Source: Candidatus Poribacteria bacterium (GTDB lineage: Bacteria; Poribacteria; WGA-4E; UBA9662). Taken from it: a DNA stretch of 14,242 bases. Location: the NCBI GenBank assembly GCA_002699335.1, contig PACG01000127.1, positions 7,004-21,245 of the forward strand. The letters run 5' to 3'. Below are positions 7,475-14,242 of the stretch, piece by piece. The number at the start of each line of letters is the position of its first letter. The first letter of the stretch is position 1. Below the pieces are notes generated by a model. The model searched no databases. It was not told the origin of the DNA and saw only the letters and a program-made list of their open reading frames with translations. The translations under genes and the position numbers were made by a program.

Positions 7475-8518
7475 TTAATTTTGCATGTTTTTCGCTAAAC
7501 GGGCTAAAACATCTGTAGCATATAAAACATCTTCCCGATCAGCGTCATTATTGGTAACCACCCGTACTTGTTGTGAATCAAAATAGCTGACTCTAATCCC
7601 TTTTGCAGCTGCTTGTTTGGCAAAATCCGGTGCAGAAATACCAAGTTTCCGAGTGTTAAAAACAACCATATTAGTTGGAAAATCATCGGGTTCTAATTCC
7701 AATGCTTCTATTTCCGCTAGTCCTTTTGCGATTATTTGCGCATGTTGGTGATCTTCCTGTAGTCGATTCACCATTTCAGTTAGGGCCACAATGCCTGCTG
7801 CTGCAATTACGCCTGCTTGTCTCATTCCACCTCCCAGCCGCCGTCGGACTCGAACAGCCTGTTGAATGAACTCGGCAGTTCCAACCAACAGGGAACCAAC
7901 GGGAGCCGCCAGTCCTTTGGATAGGCAAAATGAAACCGAGTCGGTATACTGGGCAATCTCCCACGCGGAAACGCCCAAGGCGTGAGCCGCATTAAAGATC
8001 CGAGCCCCATCCAGATGGACGGCTGTCCGGTGTGCCTGTGCAAATTGGTAAATTGAGGCTATCCGATCCAGTGCAATGGGGCGACCGCCCCGCCGATTGT
8101 GCGTACTTTCCAAGCAAATGAGACTGGTTAGCGGGAAACGGGTGGCATCTCGTTGGAGATAGTATGCAATTTGATCCGGGTCTGGACAACCGGTCGAATG
8201 GTCAACGATGATTGGCATAACGCCCGCCAGCGACGAGATGGCTGCTGATTCGTAGTAGTAGATATGGGCTTCTGCATCCACGATCGCTGTTTCGCCAACT
8301 TGTGTATGGGTCATTAAAGCAACATTGTTGCCCATCGTCCCGCTGGAAACATACAGAGCAGCCTCTTTACCCATTTTTTCGGCAGCCAGATCCTGCAACT
8401 GTTTGACGGTCGGATCTTCACCGTGGCAATCGTCACCAACCTCTGCTTCTAACATGGCCTGTCGCATTTTAAGCGTCGGTTTGGTGACCGTATCACTACG
8501 TAGATCTATAACTTTCAC
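7475..8518 (-). CDS. ltaE: Low-specificity L-threonine aldolase
   Basis: A 347-residue PLP enzyme, the usual length for the family. It cleaves L-threonine or L-allo-threonine to glycine and acetaldehyde (EC 4.1.2.48) in the cytoplasm. The N-terminus has the diagnostic DLRSDTVTKPT, then EVGDD-HGEDPTV. SGTMGN (59-64) fits the phosphate loop, His85 in EAHIYYYE fits the residue stacking on the cofactor ring, Asp170 in HLDGAR pairs with the pyridine nitrogen, and Lys201 in SFCLSKGL is the Schiff-base lysine. ESTHNRRGG (137-145) is also typical. It starts at a GTG (8518-8516); no ATG stands nearby and the conserved DLRSDTVT begins at residue 5, fixing this start. A GTGGGA element lies about 13 bases upstream. 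It follows the TPR gene by 38 bases and is probably the last gene of the operon driven from 9484. All catalytic residues are present, so it should be active. Confidence 0.95.
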   Translation of the reverse strand: MKVIDLRSDTVTKPTLKMRQAMLEAEVGDDCHGEDPTVKQLQDLAAEKMGKEAALYVSSGTMGNNVALMTHTQVGETAIVDAEAHIYYYESAAISSLAGVMPIIVDHSTGCPDPDQIAYYLQRDATRFPLTSLICLESTHNRRGGRPIALDRIASIYQFAQAHRTAVHLDGARIFNAAHALGVSAWEIAQYTDSVSFCLSKGLAAPVGSLLVGTAEFIQQAVRVRRRLGGGMRQAGVIAAAGIVALTEMVNRLQEDHQHAQIIAKGLAEIEALELEPDDFPTNMVVFNTRKLGISAPDFAKQAAAKGIRVSYFDSQQVRVVTNNDADREDVLYATDVLARLAKNMQN

Positions 8519-8556
8519 CGTCTATATTTTTCCCACTTGAGGGTCAAGGATTAAAC

Positions 8557-9027
8557 CTAATCGCTATTGGGTGTTTCGGTAGAGATAGGTTGTAGCCGTC
8601 GTTGAGCCGCCAAGGATAGATAGTGTAGTTGGTGATTCTCTATTAAGTCTTGAAACAACTCAATCGCTTGATCATTTTGACCTAACTTTAAGTACGACTC
8701 GGCTAACCAATACTTGGATTTAGCTTGTGTGTCGTAAGGCTCGGAAACTTGGATTGATCCTGTGCCGTCTGTCTGACTAACCTGGTTGCTAGTCAGGGCG
8801 TACTCAAGCGCTTGCTGAAAGTGGGTAACGGCGGCTTCGAAGTTTTGTTCTTGGTGGTAGGCTTTGAAAGCGAGATAAAGGCTAGTGTTGTCACTATCAA
8901 GAAATTCGAGACTGCTACTGGTATCCAGTAGGTCTGTTAATTCTTCAATGATTTCTTCGTCGTCTTCAAAATCTGCATCTATCTGGGATTCGTTTCCCAA
9001 GTCCTCATTTGCTATCTCTTCAGCCAT
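8557..9027 (-). CDS. Small acidic TPR-repeat protein
   Basis: A 156-residue protein with no signal peptide. The first 50 residues are very acidic (runs of Asp and Glu such as ADFEDDEEIIEELTDLL). Two or three TPR-like helix pairs follow: LAFKAYHQEQNFEAAVTHFQQALEYAL at about 52-78 and YWLAESYLKLGQNDQAIELFQDLIE at about 105-130. It is likely a cytoplasmic protein-interaction module; the partner is unknown. The start is the ATG at 9027-9025, which has GAGGA four bases upstream. A GTG at 9045 would add six residues but lacks a ribosome-binding site. It lies between the small basic protein and threonine aldolase on the same strand. The acidic N-terminus beside a strongly basic neighbour makes an electrostatic partnership possible, which is inference. 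Confidence 0.8.
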   Translation of the reverse strand: MAEEIANEDLGNESQIDADFEDDEEIIEELTDLLDTSSSLEFLDSDNTSLYLAFKAYHQEQNFEAAVTHFQQALEYALTSNQVSQTDGTGSIQVSEPYDTQAKSKYWLAESYLKLGQNDQAIELFQDLIENHQLHYLSLAAQRRLQPISTETPNSD

Positions 9028-9082
9028 AAGTTCCTCAATTGACACGAATTTACTTAAATCACAAAAATTACAGTTTACTTTC

Positions 9083-9102
9083 TGACAAAATGGATTTTGT
9101 CA
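9083..9102. repeat. 20-bp near-perfect palindrome overlapping a stop codon
   Basis: TGACAAAAT (9083-9091) and ATTTTGTCA (9094-9102) are exact reverse complements separated by GG. The last three bases are the TGA stop of the small basic protein gene on the minus strand. There is no T-tract after it in either direction, so an intrinsic terminator is unlikely; a dimeric regulator site or an mRNA processing or stability hairpin is possible. Confidence 0.6.
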
Positions 9103-9414
9103 GGCAATATTGTCGATTAGCAAGCCACCTCCACGTAGTTGCCCACGGGCGTCCCGGCTAATTTGTCGCAAAATATCTACTTTTCGAGTTTGATGCACAG
9201 TCTGGATTTGTCGCCTCCGCTGGATACGGGCAACATCAATCTTCTTGGTGGCAATCTTTTTCCCACGTCGTTTTCCAGATTCGGCTACATCTCTGGTTAA
9301 GTTTTGCCGTCCAAGCGGCTTGTTGGTGTTTCGATTGGTCGTATGATTAGCTGCAAGACGCATGTTCCGGCCTAAGTCTTTGGTCGGTAGTAGTGTGCTG
9401 ATACGCGTAGCCAC
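9100..9414 (-). CDS. Small, highly basic protein; weak resemblance to FlgM C-termini
   Basis: A 104-residue protein with many Arg and Lys and few acidic residues, so very basic. Expression signals are good: a GTG start at 9414 preceded by AAGGAGA (9422-9428) with a spacing of 7, and a TTGGAA-N17-TATAAT promoter just upstream. These make it a real gene rather than a chance ORF. I do not recognise the N-terminal 60 residues, which are rich in Asn, Thr and Arg. The last 30 residues (KVDILRQI, then GQLRGGGLLIDNIA) faintly follow the KV-x-x-L-x-x-I...G...I-x-x-IA pattern of the anti-sigma-28 factor FlgM, but no flagellar gene is nearby and the match is too weak to name it. A nucleic-acid-binding role would also fit the charge. 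It is the first gene of the operon with the TPR protein and threonine aldolase; the gap to the next ATG is 72 bases and holds the palindrome. Confidence 0.65.
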   Translation of the reverse strand: MATRISTLLPTKDLGRNMRLAANHTTNRNTNKPLGRQNLTRDVAESGKRRGKKIATKKIDVARIQRRRQIQTVHQTRKVDILRQISRDARGQLRGGGLLIDNIA

Positions 9415-9455
9415 GGGTCAATCTCCTTTTTGTGAGCGAATTGGCACCAACCTAC

Positions 9456-9484
9456 ATTATAACCGAAGATTGCTTGTTTTCCAA
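9456..9484 (-). promoter_or_regulatory. Sigma70-type promoter for the small basic protein/TPR/threonine aldolase operon
   Basis: On the minus strand TTGGAA (9484-9479) is followed after exactly 17 bases by TATAAT (9461-9456). The expected transcript start is about 30 bases before the Shine-Dalgarno at 9428-9422. This is the best promoter in the window. Confidence 0.7.
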
Positions 9485-9852
9485 CAAAAATCCATGTCCA
9501 GTGCTAATTTAGCAGTATAGCTCAGTAATTTCCGGTTAAAAATTCACATCAGATTAATTTCGGCAATGGTCCGAGAGAAAACGCTTCCTGGAAGACACGC
9601 CATAGCAATTGCCTCAACCGACGTAATTGGAGGTGTCGGTAATGACAAAAAAGTGAGTGATGTAGTATAATAAAATGTAGTTGGCCATATCGCGCACAAA
9701 TTAACCACTACCAACCATTCCTACATGATGATGCGAATGGGGGCATCCGCCAGCTATATGAGTGATCTGGTTGTTGCTGACCAATACCTTGTCTTGTCGA
9801 TCTGGCCTGATCTGCAAAATAGAATGGGCTACAGAGGGTTAAATATATGATC

Positions 9853-9880
9853 TTGTCCGGCTATCGTGCGTCTATATAAA
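9853..9880 (+). promoter_or_regulatory. Candidate promoter of the propeller gene cluster
   Basis: TTGTCC at 9853-9858 and TATAAA at 9875-9880 are spaced by 16 bases and end 49 bases before the ATG at 9930. The -35 matches consensus in four of six positions, so this is moderate evidence. Confidence 0.4.
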
Positions 9881-9929
9881 TGAATTCAATCTGGAACACA
9901 ACCCCCTAAATTAAAGAGGAATTTGTAGC

Positions 9930-11240
9930 ATGAAACATTTGAAAGTTTTGCTTCTGATAGTACTGTCGCTATCGGTATTCGCTGATAACTGGCAAACATG
10001 GCGGGGAAAATATGGTAATGGTGTCAGCGATGAAACGGGAATTGCGGCCAACTGGAGTCAAACCGAAAATGTACAGTGGCGAACGAAACTACCCGGCCGT
10101 GCCGGATCGACACCTATCATCTGGGAAGACCAGATCTTCCTAACTTCGGTGGCCGAGAATGGTGACGATCTGCTGTTAATCTGCCTCAACACAGATGGCA
10201 AAGTCAAGTGGCAACAAAAACTGGGCACCGGGAATCGCAACATTAGAGGAAACGAAGGAAACAGCGCCTCCCCTTCCCCCTGTACAGATGGCCAACATGT
10301 TTGGGCTTATGTCAGTACCGGTGATATCGGTTGTTACGATTTTGAGGGAAACGAAATCTGGAAAGGCAACCTGGAAAAATGGTACGGCGGTTTTGACCTC
10401 TTTTTCGTTATGGCCTCGACCCCGGTTGTAGATGGAGATCGGCTCTATCTACAGTTTATCCACAGCAATGTCTCTCTTTTAGATAAAGCGGCTGATCAAA
10501 AGCGAAAGGACGAAAGGAAATCAGCGGGGATGTTGGTGGCTTTGGACAAGATGACAGGTAATGAGATTTGGGTGCATGAACGCCTCAGCGACGCACACTC
10601 CGAATGTGAACACTCCTACGCCTCGCCAACTCTTTATCGAGATAAAGAGCACGAGTTCATGATCGTTCATGGCGCTGACTATGTTACCGGGCATCGACTT
10701 AATGATGGTGAAGAGATTTGGCGCTGTGGCGGGCTGAACCGCAAAGATCGTTATAATCCAGCTTTTCGCTTTGTGTCTTCACCTGCAGCGGTGCCAGGGT
10801 TAATTGTCGTACCGTCGGCCAAAAACGGTCCAGTTCTGGGGCTCAGCCCTGATGCTGCCGGCTTTGTTACGGACCAATCAAATGGCCAACGCTGGAAGCG
10901 TGACCAAAACACGCCGGACGTGCCGTCACCATTGATCCACAATGGGTTGGTGTACCTGTGTCGTGAGAACGGAGTACTAATCTGCATGGATGCTGAAACC
11001 GGAGAGGAGTTCTACCAAGAACGAACGCACAATAATCGTCACCGCGCTTCGCCGGTCTATGCTGACGGTAAGGTCTATCTTACCTCCAGAGACGGTGTGG
11101 TCACGGTGGTAAAAGCCGGCAGGAAATTTGAAATCCTGGCCCAGAACGAGATCGGAGAGGAAATCGCCTCCTCGCTAGCCATTTCGAATGGTACTCTCTA
11201 TCTACGTAGTTTTGAAGCTCTCTACGCCATTAGAAACTAG
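9930..11240 (+). CDS. Secreted PQQ-like beta-propeller protein (first of three)
   Basis: A 436-residue protein with a signal peptide (basic MKHLK, hydrophobic core, cleavage likely after Ala18 in SVFA-DN). The mature protein starts NWQTWRGKYGNGVSDETG, the standard entry of PQQ-like propeller proteins of Planctomycetes and Poribacteria. Repeated blade motifs follow: STPIIWEDQIFL, LNTDGKVKWQQ, GCYDFEGNEIWKGNL, STPVVDGDRLYLQF, ALDKMTGNEIWVHE, CMDAETGEEFYQE and ASPVYADGKVYLTSRDG. It probably folds as a seven- or eight-bladed propeller outside the cytoplasm. Despite the family name, such proteins need not bind PQQ, and no catalytic residues of quinoprotein dehydrogenases are evident, so no reaction is claimed. 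The ATG has GAGGA at 9916-9920, nine bases upstream. It leads a tandem of three related genes, and the closest paralogue lies 91 bases downstream. Confidence 0.9.
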   Translation: MKHLKVLLLIVLSLSVFADNWQTWRGKYGNGVSDETGIAANWSQTENVQWRTKLPGRAGSTPIIWEDQIFLTSVAENGDDLLLICLNTDGKVKWQQKLGTGNRNIRGNEGNSASPSPCTDGQHVWAYVSTGDIGCYDFEGNEIWKGNLEKWYGGFDLFFVMASTPVVDGDRLYLQFIHSNVSLLDKAADQKRKDERKSAGMLVALDKMTGNEIWVHERLSDAHSECEHSYASPTLYRDKEHEFMIVHGADYVTGHRLNDGEEIWRCGGLNRKDRYNPAFRFVSSPAAVPGLIVVPSAKNGPVLGLSPDAAGFVTDQSNGQRWKRDQNTPDVPSPLIHNGLVYLCRENGVLICMDAETGEEFYQERTHNNRHRASPVYADGKVYLTSRDGVVTVVKAGRKFEILAQNEIGEEIASSLAISNGTLYLRSFEALYAIRN

Positions 11241-11246
11241 AAATTA

Positions 11247-11292
11247 GGAATCTCCTGGATCCCGATTAGGAAAATTCGAGATTGGAGATTCC
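11247..11292 (+). repeat. Inverted repeat between the first two propeller genes
   Basis: GGAATCTCC (11247-11255) is exactly complementary to GGAGATTCC (11284-11292), with a 28-base loop. Around the right arm the 6-7-mer AGATT recurs three times (GAGATT, GGAGATT, CCAGATT). It starts six bases after the first gene's TAG and could form an intercistronic mRNA hairpin that uncouples expression or stabilises the upstream message. No T-tract follows. Confidence 0.5.
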
Positions 11293-11331
11293 AGATTCAA
11301 TTATCATGCAACACTTGAATTGGAGAAATCT

Positions 11332-13488
11332 ATGAGAATTTGGAACACGGTTTGCCTGCTGCTGGTACTGGCAAATTTTGCTACGAGTGCCGATTGGCCG
11401 CACTGGCGAGGACCTTTTCAAAATGGCACCTCTCTGGAAACTGGACTGGTTTCCGAGTGGACGAAAGGCGGACAACACGAACTGTGGCGCACCGATTTCA
11501 TTGGCCGATCTACCCCGGTCGTGCTTAGCGACCGAGTCTATGCTATTGGTCGAACAGGCAAGGATATTACCGAACAGGAGCAGATTGCCTGTTTCAATGC
11601 CGATACAGGCCAACTCCTCTGGGAGCATAAGTTTAATGTCTTCCATACGACGATTCCTTTCAACCGGGTTGGTTGGGCCAGCCCTGTTGGTGATACCGAA
11701 ACAGGTAATATTTACGTACACGGTGTTCAGGGCATGTTCTACTGTTTCAACGCCGAGGGGAAAATATTATGGTCGCACTCCTTGACCGAGGAGTTTGGAC
11801 GTATCTCGGGTTATGGTGGACGGACGCACACACCGTTCGTCGATGGCAACATGGTTGTTATCAGCTACCTGAACACCAGTTGGGGAAGTCAGGCACCGAC
11901 AAGACATCGCTATTTTGCCTTCGATAAGAACAGTGGTGAGATCATCTGGATTTCTACCCCCGGCGGTCCACCAAAAGATACCACTTACTCTGTACCTGTT
12001 GTGACCGAGATTAACGGTCAGCGTCTGCTGGTGGCCGGAAACGCTGACGGTTCTATTTACGCTATGGATATACGGACTGGCGAAAAGGTCTGGAAGTTTG
12101 CCCTGAGCAAACAACGTGGGCTTAGCGTGTCGGTTGTCGCTGACGGACACCTGATCTATGCCTCACATGGCGAGGAAAATATCGATAATACTGTGATGGG
12201 ACGTGTGGTCTGCATTGATGGTCGTGGAAGCGGCGATATTACCCGAACCCACGAAGTCTGGCGATTGGACGGGTGCATGGCCGGCTACAGTTCACCGGCA
12301 CTCTCCCAGGATCAGTTGTACGTGGTCGATAATTCGGCCAACCTTTACTGCATTAGTGCAACGACAGGCCGACAACTGTGGATCCAAAACATCGGTACAG
12401 TCGGCAAAGGATCACCCGTTTGGGCTGATGGAAAAATCTATGTGACTGAGGTCAATGGACATTTCCATATTTTGCAGGTGGGCCCTAGCGGCGCCAAAAT
12501 CGTCAGTACGGTCCAGCTATCGGTCAAAGAGAGTATTGAAGATGACAAGGACAAACCAGAGCGAAATGCTGAGATCTACGGTTCACCTGCCGTTGCTGAT
12601 GGTCGAATCTACTTTACCACAGAAGAGGGCATCTACTGCCTGGGTCAGGACGATTCCCTTTCACCAGTCTTACAGTTAATACCTGCTGAAGTGGTACTGC
12701 AACCCGGTGAGGAACTGGACTTTAAACTGACAACATCTGGCCACGGCAACGTGGTTACCTGGTCCAGCAGCGGGTTAGCCGCGAAAATTTCTGAAGGGAA
12801 ACTGGTTGTCAATCCGCAAGCCACTGGCCACGCCGGAACTATTCACGCTACCGTTGGCCAAAGCAAAGCTACTGCTAGGGTTCGGGTGATTCCACCATTG
12901 CCGTGGGAAGAAGACTTTGAAACTGTTGTAGTCGAAAAGATTCCAACCCATTGGATCGCCGCCAGTGGAAAATTCTTTGTCCGCCAGGAAGGAGACAACA
13001 AGATTTTAGTCAAGCCACCCGCCAAACGGGGCTTGAATCGATCGGTCGTCTTTCTCGGTCCGCCGACGATGAGTGGATACACCATCCAGATTGACCTCAA
13101 AGGTACCCGTAATAAAAGACGATTACCTGACATAGGTTTAGTAGCCAATCGATATATCCTCGATCTGCAGGGAATCCACCAGAGGCTACAGGTCAGATCG
13201 TGGTCTTCCGACCTGCGAATGGCTGACCATATCGACTTTAAGTGGGAAGTCGATGTCTGGTATACCATGAAGATGAAGGTGGTGATTGAAGAGGAGCAGG
13301 CTATCGTGCAGGGGAAAGTCTGGAAACGGAGCGAATCTGAACCCGACAACTGGAATATCGAGGTCCGTGACCCGCTTCCCAACCAGACAGGAAGCCCTGG
13401 TATCTATGGCTATTCAGCAGCAGAGATTCATTACGACAACTTGAAAGTTGAGAACTCAAACAATACAGTATTAAAGGGAGCAGAGTAG
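11332..13488 (+). CDS. Secreted PQQ-like beta-propeller protein with Ig-like and jelly-roll-like C-terminal domains
   Basis: From the ATG at 11332 the protein has 718 residues. The start is set by GGAG at 11322-11325, six bases upstream, and by the signal peptide that follows (MRIWNTVCLLLVLANFATSA, cleavage likely after Ala20); a TTG at 11320 would put four residues ahead of it. The mature N-terminus DWPHWRGPFQNGTSLETGL parallels that of the preceding gene. Blade motifs run to about residue 440 (CFNADTGQLLWEHK, YCFNAEGKILWSHS, YAMDIRTGEKVWKF, YCISATTGRQLWIQN, GSPVWADGKIYVTEVNG, GSPAVADGRIYFTTEEG). Residues about 444-525 resemble a bacterial Ig-like domain (PAEVVLQPGEELDFKL...VTWSSSG). Residues about 523-715 look like a concanavalin/LamG-type jelly roll that often reads as DUF1080-like (WEEDFETV...YTIQIDLKG...GIYGYSAAEIHYDNLKV). 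Such domains usually bind carbohydrate or other surface ligands. No enzymatic role can be assigned. The next gene begins five bases downstream. Confidence 0.9.
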   Translation: MRIWNTVCLLLVLANFATSADWPHWRGPFQNGTSLETGLVSEWTKGGQHELWRTDFIGRSTPVVLSDRVYAIGRTGKDITEQEQIACFNADTGQLLWEHKFNVFHTTIPFNRVGWASPVGDTETGNIYVHGVQGMFYCFNAEGKILWSHSLTEEFGRISGYGGRTHTPFVDGNMVVISYLNTSWGSQAPTRHRYFAFDKNSGEIIWISTPGGPPKDTTYSVPVVTEINGQRLLVAGNADGSIYAMDIRTGEKVWKFALSKQRGLSVSVVADGHLIYASHGEENIDNTVMGRVVCIDGRGSGDITRTHEVWRLDGCMAGYSSPALSQDQLYVVDNSANLYCISATTGRQLWIQNIGTVGKGSPVWADGKIYVTEVNGHFHILQVGPSGAKIVSTVQLSVKESIEDDKDKPERNAEIYGSPAVADGRIYFTTEEGIYCLGQDDSLSPVLQLIPAEVVLQPGEELDFKLTTSGHGNVVTWSSSGLAAKISEGKLVVNPQATGHAGTIHATVGQSKATARVRVIPPLPWEEDFETVVVEKIPTHWIAASGKFFVRQEGDNKILVKPPAKRGLNRSVVFLGPPTMSGYTIQIDLKGTRNKRRLPDIGLVANRYILDLQGIHQRLQVRSWSSDLRMADHIDFKWEVDVWYTMKMKVVIEEEQAIVQGKVWKRSESEPDNWNIEVRDPLPNQTGSPGIYGYSAAEIHYDNLKVENSNNTVLKGAE

Positions 13489-13493
13489 ATAAG

Positions 13494-14242
13494 ATGATCT
13501 ACAGCACAGCAAGACTACGATGCCAGAAACAACGTCTCAAAAGAAATCCCCCAATTAAGCTGAGGACCTGCATACATTCGGTATTGGCGGTTTTAATCAG
13601 CCTAGCGGGGTTCCAGACGATGGCAGATCAACACCAACCCCCTGTTGGCAAAACCACCTCTATGTGGGGATTCACGCCTGACCGAAATCTGGTTTCTGAC
13701 GAAACAGATCTGCCAACCGAATGGGATGCAGAATCCGGCCAGGGCATCAAGTGGGTGGTGGAACTCGGATGGCAAACTTACGCTGGGCCGGTGGTTCATG
13801 ACGGTAAAGTCTTTGTTGGAACCAATAACCAGGCAACCTACAACCCAAAATTAACCGGAGATCGTGGTGTGCTTGCTGCCTTCAACGAGGAAGACGGCCA
13901 GTTTTTGTGGCAGATAACACATACTAAGCTCACTTCCGGTCGGGTCAATGATTGGCCACAACAAGGTATCTGCTCTACCCCCTTTGTTGAAGGGGATCGG
14001 CTGTATTACATTTCCAACCGTTGTCAAGTGGTTTGCGTTGATACGGAAGGTTTTCTGGACGGAGAAAACGATGGTCCCTACAAGGATGAGGCAGAAACCA
14101 GCGAGATCGACGGCGACATCATCTGGATCTACGAGATGATGGATGAACTGGACGTTTTCCCGCACAACCTGGCCACCTGCTCTCCCGTTGGGGCAGGTGG
14201 CCTCTTATTTGTGGAAACCAGTAATGGGGTAGATGAAGGCCA
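13494..14242 (+). CDS. Secreted PQQ-like beta-propeller protein, N-terminal part (3' end outside window)
   Basis: The frame from the ATG at 13494 stays open to the end of the window (249 codons). A long basic n-region (residues 1-30) precedes a hydrophobic segment (about 32-42, SVLAVLISLAG) that should act as a signal peptide or anchor. Then come MWGFTPDRNLVSDETDLP, IKWVVELG, GPVVHDGKVFVGTNN, GVLAAFNEEDGQFLWQ, GRVNDWPQQGICSTPFVEGDRLYYISNR, CVDTEGFLDGENDGPY and PHNLATCSPV...SNGVDEG. These are hallmarks of a distinct, well-conserved PQQ-like subfamily common in Planctomycetes, Verrucomicrobia and Poribacteria, with the RVNDWP and ISNRCQVVCVDTEGF segments particularly diagnostic. GGGAG at 13476-13480 lies 13 bases upstream, a loose spacing. 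The five-base gap to the previous stop indicates co-transcription. Function beyond an extracytoplasmic propeller is unknown. Confidence 0.85.
   Translation, partial: MIYSTARLRCQKQRLKRNPPIKLRTCIHSVLAVLISLAGFQTMADQHQPPVGKTTSMWGFTPDRNLVSDETDLPTEWDAESGQGIKWVVELGWQTYAGPVVHDGKVFVGTNNQATYNPKLTGDRGVLAAFNEEDGQFLWQITHTKLTSGRVNDWPQQGICSTPFVEGDRLYYISNRCQVVCVDTEGFLDGENDGPYKDEAETSEIDGDIIWIYEMMDELDVFPHNLATCSPVGAGGLLFVETSNGVDEG

Larger units (their letters stand above)
9415..9929. other. Divergent intergenic region with promoters for both directions
   Basis: The 515 bases separate the minus-strand operon starting at 9414 from the plus-strand propeller cluster starting at 9930. Besides the two promoter candidates listed separately, there is a plus-strand ATGACA-N18-TATAAT at 9642-9671, about 260 bases before the next gene. 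A 41-codon plus-strand open frame (9725-9850) has no recognisable product and is not called. Confidence 0.5.

Noticed and set aside
9725..9850. 41-codon ORF starting with three ATGs in the divergent region
   Set aside because: No Shine-Dalgarno sequence, no recognisable domain, and too short to support.
12843..13382. 179-codon minus-strand ORF
   Set aside because: It lies wholly inside the well-supported propeller gene on the plus strand; its translation has no domain features.
1..14242. tRNA, rRNA, CRISPR array or defence island
   Set aside because: No cloverleaf, rRNA-like segment, regularly spaced repeats or recognisable defence gene was seen on either strand.

Overview
The window looks like chromosomal DNA from an uncultured environmental bacterium, most plausibly of the Poribacteria/Planctomycetes sphere. 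Three things point there: a DUF6784/DUF6785-type polytopic membrane protein, three secreted PQQ-like beta-propeller proteins in a row, and a C-terminal domain at the left edge of a kind common in large secreted sugar-active or sialidase-like proteins of those groups. This placement rests on family recognition by eye; there is no rRNA or marker gene in the window. Base composition is moderate and no tRNA, rRNA or CRISPR array was seen.

Layout. (1) 2-2391, plus strand: the 3' end of a secreted/glycoside-hydrolase-like gene, then a large multi-spanning membrane protein (DUF6785-like). (2) 2392-5147: a decayed zone. It holds a heavily mutated, frameshifted and internally deleted IS66-family transposase (about 2896-4095, plus). 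Abutting its 3' end on the opposite strand is a WG-repeat gene (about 4096-4740, minus) that keeps one reading frame but carries several stop codons, at least one exactly at the diagnostic Trp. (3) 5148-6835, minus: a two-gene unit of an L-2-haloacid-dehalogenase-type HAD hydrolase followed by a secreted TPR protein with a C-terminal membrane module. (4) 6836-7474: gene-poor. (5) 7475-9414, minus: a probable three-gene operon of a small very basic protein, an acidic TPR protein and low-specificity L-threonine aldolase, behind a good sigma70-type promoter (TTGGAA-N17-TATAAT at 9456-9484). (6) 9930-14242, plus: three consecutive secreted PQQ-like beta-propeller proteins, the second carrying an extra Ig-like and a jelly-roll-like C-terminal domain, the third running off the window.

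How the genes relate. The propeller cluster is the one clearly coherent functional block: tandem paralogues with signal peptides and tight spacing, probably periplasmic or surface proteins. The minus-strand operons combine enzymes with TPR scaffold proteins whose partners cannot be read from the sequence. I did not find convincing evidence of a new defence or mobile system. The most unusual features are the stop-riddled but frame-preserved WG-repeat gene next to the IS66 relic, the small basic protein with strong expression signals, and the palindrome overlapping its stop codon.
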